60,000 nucleotides of DNA, from NCBI RefSeq assembly GCF_008831285.2, contig NC_045150.1:8570001-8630000 (forward strand). The letters are read 5' to 3'. Below the pieces are notes generated by a model. The model did no database searches and was not told the DNA's origin. It worked only from the letters and a program-made list of their open reading frames with translations. Source of the stretch: Nymphaea colorata. Its lineage: Eukaryota; Streptophyta; Magnoliopsida; Nymphaeales; Nymphaeaceae. Made by a program: the position numbers and the translations under genes. This document shows, in pieces, positions 53,558-59,500 of the stretch (position 1 is its first letter; each line of letters begins with the position of its first letter).

Positions 53558-56500
53558 ACCCACCAAACAAAAAAAAAGGGAAGAAGAAATGAAATGAAAT
53601 GAAAAAGCCTACAATAAATAGTTGAAATCTATGATTTTATGGTAAAAATAAGAGATTTGATACCTTACATAGAAGGAATGAAAAAACCCCCTTAGTCACC
53701 CACACACAGATCTATGCTTAAATTGGTGAGTTTATAGTGAACTTGATGATTTCCCTCCAAAATCGGTAGTCTCCCCTTCCTCGAAATCTAGGATAGGTTT
53801 GCAAATGAGGAGGGACAGCTTTTCAGATCCCTTTTTTTTTTTAAACGAATTAGACCTATATCGTACGATATGAGACATGTATCGCATGGTATATGTGATT
53901 CATGATATACCACCTGTTTACAATATAGGTGGTGTATCATATTGTGTATTCAAAACACGAGCCCTGTATCATACAATATGTACAACACTACTTTATGGTG
54001 CATTGTTCAATTTGTTGACTATTTGTTCACCATGTATATGTATGTAGTTCTTTCTCTAAAAAAATCAATGTTTGAAATTGCTTCAGTCCCTACATCCACA
54101 CATTATCTATGTGGCAAAGATAAGGGTGAATTTTCATATTTGTGGATTTATATCTAATACACCTGTGATATATACCCTTTAAAAACTGAGAGTGAAACTG
54201 CATCTTGGGGCCTTAATATGGTAAATTCGCACTAGCTTGGTGCAGTGTGGCTAGATTTTCTGGATCTTAGATGTGATTGCTGTACCATTTGTTTGTTGGC
54301 AGTGGGCAGGAAAGGGGGAACATAGACAGCCATGCATTCTACATTCTAGTTGGTTGAGGATCCTTTTATAGCATTGATGTTAGAAAAATATTAAGTTTTG
54401 AGGACTATGCTCCATTGCTGTTAGAGTGTTGGCCTAGTGGTAACTAGGGACTGGCTTGTTTTGGATCATAAGATAAAACTTTGTGGGATCTGCCAAAGAA
54501 AAAGGAAAGAGAGAGAAAGAGAGAGAGGAACCCAAAAGATGTTACCATAGCTGTTTTATTATCCTCTTTCTGATAAAATTCTTGTACTGGAGTATATTTT
54601 TTCAGTTAAAATGAGCTAAACCAACTACAAACAATTAGGTGACCCGTTAAAAATACAATCTGCTGCTTGATCTCAACCTGAGCAAGTCTCATCCATGCAA
54701 GCATGCAACAATGCCAGAAAGCTAGTCATGGTCTTTTTTCCATGCATCTACACTGGATGATAGTTCAACATTCAGGTATCCATGATTTTGTTGCCCTGTT
54801 TTCGTAGATAATGAAGCTTATATTCAACAAGGCAAATATATTCTGGTGTTTATGTTTCAAAATGAAGCTTTTAATTTCAGAATCGTCCATGTTCTGTGCA
54901 CAGGTCAACTTCATGCAAATATCTTCTTTATTAGGCCAGCAAGAGTTGGAAGGAAAACGAGTTCCACGTATGATCTCAGGAAAAACATTGCCATGTTTTC
55001 CGCCATGGGATACTGCACCACGTGCTGGAGGTTTCATTAGTGATCGTTTTTTAACTGGTCTGCACCCTCAAGAGTATTATTTCCATTGCATGGCTGGTCG
55101 TGATGGGTAAGACTAATCTTTGTGAACCCTTTGTTCAGTTCTGGAGTTCATGAAGTACCTCTCTTTTTGTTGATGGTCTATTTTTCTATGTTCTAATGCT
55201 ACTTTTTTCTTTTTCTTCTCCACATGTCTTTCAATTTGTGTGTTTCATCTGTTCAACACTTTTTTGAAAAGTTTTCCTCCGACATACTTGGCATTTGCAG
55301 CAATTTCATGTGTTGGACCATATTATTTGATACATTTTGTTGCGTAACATAACCATATGTGGAAAAGATAAAGCAAAAGATAAAATCAGTCAAAATTGAG
55401 GGGATTTCTTTTTTCCTCCAGAACTCCCCTTGCATTTTCCTTTTTAAATTTTATAGTAGTTTCATTGACATTTGATAGACTTTTTAAGGCTTAAATTTCT
55501 TACTAAAGGCTAGTTTTTTTAAGTAAAATAAAAGGTACTTGATACTATGTCTTGGTCATGTTAAAATTAAGTGTTATCAAATCTCAATTTAAGGCTCATA
55601 AATACATGTGCACTATTTTCTTTCCATGGTTTGAAGGAATTGCCCCTTGACTCTCAAAAATTATACAATATTCCTTAAAGAGTCTAAGTTCAATATCTTA
55701 CCTTTTTAAGTGCAAGTTTCACAAAGTTTTCATTGTTGTTTTTTTTGAGCTTTAACGATATTGTTCTAATTTTTAAAAATCATTCAAGACCTATGTTATA
55801 AGGTGCCTAGTACGGTTGTGGGTGGGGCATTTTTTGTCACAGCCCAACCTTTTTACCCTCTAAGGTGAGCAATTATTATGCATTTTTTTTTTTTTTGGGG
55901 TCATAAGTTGATGATGTAGGCTTTTTATTGAGAAATGTTATTACTAATCTTTAAAAATTGTTAATTCATTTCACTGATTTATTGAGACTTATAATGCGCG
56001 TAGGCCTGCCTAGGCTCCACTCACCGCTAGGATGTGCCTAGTGCTTTAAACAAGATGGACTAGAATCACCCATCGGAATGCTGTCTGTAAAATGTTTCTG
56101 AACTAGAACCTTGAACTTAGTTATCATTGCTTTGCTTTTGGTTGAAATTTAGGTTATGGAGTCCACAGGCAGGAACTTCATAAGATGGCTTTCCATGTTT
56201 CGTGACAAGGAATTTGTTTTTTTTTTCTAACAAAAAAAAACTTTGGTTTCAAAGTAATGTAATTGATTAAGTCTATGTGTTTTACCTTCAGACGAACATG
56301 TAACAAATTATATTGTAGTAGGATATCAAAACATTTTTTTTGCACATTTTTATGCAATTACCAATATTTCCATGGAGTTGAATTAGAGATTGTGAAGCCT
56401 ATCAGTTGAAGTTCCTTTTAATATGCTAGGTGTGCTCATCTTATGTCCTATTAATGCACTGTTGTGCAGTTTAGTTGATACTGCAATTAAAACATCCAGA

Positions 56501-59500
56501 AGTGGATACCTGCAGAGATGCCTGGTGAAAAATCTTGAGTGCTTAAAAGTATGCTATGACTACACAGTACGTGATGCAGATGGGTCCATTGTGCAATTTT
56601 ATTATGGGGAAGATGGTGTGGATGTTCTGAAGTCAAGCTGCCTTACTGAATTCAAGATTCTTGCTGCTGTAAGTTTGGAAGTGTCACTCATTGTTACAAC
56701 TAACAATAATTTTGTATTATTCATCTTTTGATCTAGCTGTTATTCACAGAACCAAGAAATTCTTCTGGAAAGGCTCCGAAATGGTCACTCTCTGGATAGT
56801 GATTTACTTGAATCCAATGGTTATATCTGTTGTTTGCCCGAACTTCTTCAGTTGAAGGCAGAAAATTTTATCTGTGGAGTGTCAGAAGATCAGAAAAGAA
56901 AACTCAAGCTCAGAAAACCAAAAGAGTTTATGAATTTAGTGAAGCTCAAATATGCCACCAGCCTTGCCCATGCAGGAGAAGCTGTAGGTGTCATTGCTGC
57001 CCAGTCCATAGGAGAACCATCTACTCAGATGACGTGAGTTTTCTGTTCTCTTTTTCTTATTCAAGAAATGTGGACTCAAATTTTTTTATGGCAGTGCATT
57101 AGATGTGGTTTGTTGTGGTATAAGCTCCTTTGTAACAAACCATCATTGGATTTAGATATATTTAGAATGGGAAAACCATTTTTTCTAGCTGTTTTTCTTC
57201 TGTTTCTATTATTAGTCTGAATATAGGTTCTGTGACTTACTGTTAATTTTGGACATGTTTTGTTTGTTCACGATCTACGTATTCTTTGGAAGTAACGGGT
57301 TTTCAACACAATAACTTGAAGGCACCTGTAACCGAGACAGGAACTTTGTTTATTATCTTCTTGTTGAAGGTATCTGTAACCAAGACAGGAACTTGTCTTA
57401 TTCTAGCAAAAAAAATACCAAAGCAATGCACAAGTACTGTTTGGACCACACTAATTCCTGTTGTAGTCTATCCTTGATGTTTCATGGAATGTATGAACGT
57501 CAAACAATGAGTGGAGTTTGAAAGTTGTGCTGTACATGATTACAGAAATTTTGCTACTTAGAGCACCTAAATCATTGAATTATATTTCCAGGCATGTGAA
57601 TGCTTGCAGGACTGGGGTACTATCAGAAGTTTAGATGAGGTTTTGGACATGTGATGCATATTTTTATCACAAGGTGTTGCTAAAGTGAGAACATATGGTA
57701 CTTCCAGTTTCAAAGTTGTCATGTTTGTGTATGTTTGTATTCTGTATATGTATATTTGAATATGTCTACATTGTATACATCTGTAAATGTCTGCATGCAT
57801 GTGTAGATACATGGATGCATGTGAATTATTGGCAGTTTTTTATTTCTCAAGAAAATATATGTAATTCATGAAATAAAAAGGTATATAACCAGTAGAGAAG
57901 ATTATATAGTCATTGTTTTCTACTAATTCCTTACTGAAACATTGATAAAAAATTCAGAAAAGTTTTATGATTTTGAAAAAGAATCAGAAAAGGAAAACAT
58001 ATGCTTCAATAGAATACCCTTTGGAACAAAGTAAACATAAGAATGTGATTGCCATTTTTTATTTTCTGATAATATTTCTATGTCTTCCCTATGATTTCCT
58101 TTTGGGGTAATAATATCATGATATTTCCAAAATATTGTGGATATATGTCAATGATGTGAGCACACCCCATGCATAGAGATGTATGCGCAGATACATGTAC
58201 TTTACACATGTCAATACATACTAAAGCAGATATATTATGTCATCCTGTTTCTGTATGTATGCATGCCTGGATGTGTTTGTTGTGTTTGTTGTTTTAGCAT
58301 AATATTAACATTAGCCAGACCTAGTGCAAGTATCACCATGTCCAAATAATTTTCTGCTGCACTCCCTGAGAAAATAGAATTATGGATCTAGATTCCTATT
58401 AAATTGAACATGTTCTCTCATCTAGCCCTATATTTAAGTTTGCTTGAAGATCCTTTAGCAGTAAATTACGTTTTCTTGAATCATGTCAAACTTTGAAATT
58501 GATGACATTTATGGCCAGTCACTTTCGTGTTTTTTCAACAGTCTACACATGGGTTTCGGTGCAGACATGGCTTCAGGTGCGGACATGGGTTCAGTTTGAA
58601 TACTGATAAGGGGCATTTTCAGAAATTTTGAGCATGTTCATTTCTGTACACAGGCACGCACAGACACACATATGGTCACAAGAAATTTTTAAGCAAATTT
58701 ATGTTATGAAATGACAAGTATCTAATGAACCTAAAAACATCATTTTGCTATGCCTAAGATGTGTCCTGCACCTGGACCGTGTGATGTGTAAAATATCCCT
58801 GTCAAAAATGTTAGAACTTACAAAACAATGTGTGCTGTAACAAACTGGCAATGACAGAAATATATGAAGGCTATTTGGCAACCAAATATTCCATCACTTG
58901 TGAATAGGTGAAGTTTAAGTCCTATTAAAAGGCACCTTAGGTGGAACTTGGTTGACACTCCTAAACAGGTTTTTGGATAACCTGGTCCCCTAATGGTTAT
59001 TCACAAAAAAATGAGTTTTTATGTGTGTCATCCAACACACAGACCAATTTTTAGAAAATGATTAAAAAAACCATTTTCTCACAAAACCAAGTTTTTCAAC
59101 GCACCTTTTTATGAGGGTGTCATCCAAACATGCCCTGGGGGTTCATGTTCTTATCTGGGAGAATTTTTTTTATCAATCACGAAGTTTCTTTTTCTTATGA
59201 AAATCTTTTGGAATTAAAAGAAAATTTTGAAGCATAATAGAAAAGATTAAAAATTTGAGTTCTCTGCTAATTTGCTTACAGATGCAATGATGAAATATTA
59301 AATAGCTTCTAAAATGTCAAAAGAAAACCCACAAAACTTAAAATATAATTTTTTTCCTGAAAAATTGCAAGAAAATATGTTTATTTCATTCAGATTTTTT
59401 TTTTCAACATATCATGATTTTTCAGATTTTTTGGTTTTCTTTTGGATTTTTTTGGAAAAAATGCTGATAAATGATGACAACAAAAAAAAAGAAAACTATA

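Larger units (their letters stand above)
52740..54903 (+). other. Intron 14 (2.2 kb)
   Basis: Contains a 30-base C run (53528-53557), a relative of the outer hAT-like element (about 53640-53990) with TATCGTACGATA words and the end TGTACAACACTA, a possible tRNA-like SINE remnant near 54418-54500, and GA repeats near 54500. No gene. Confidence 0.65.

Noticed and set aside
54765-55037. 90-codon minus-strand frame
   Set aside because: Antisense shadow of exon 15.
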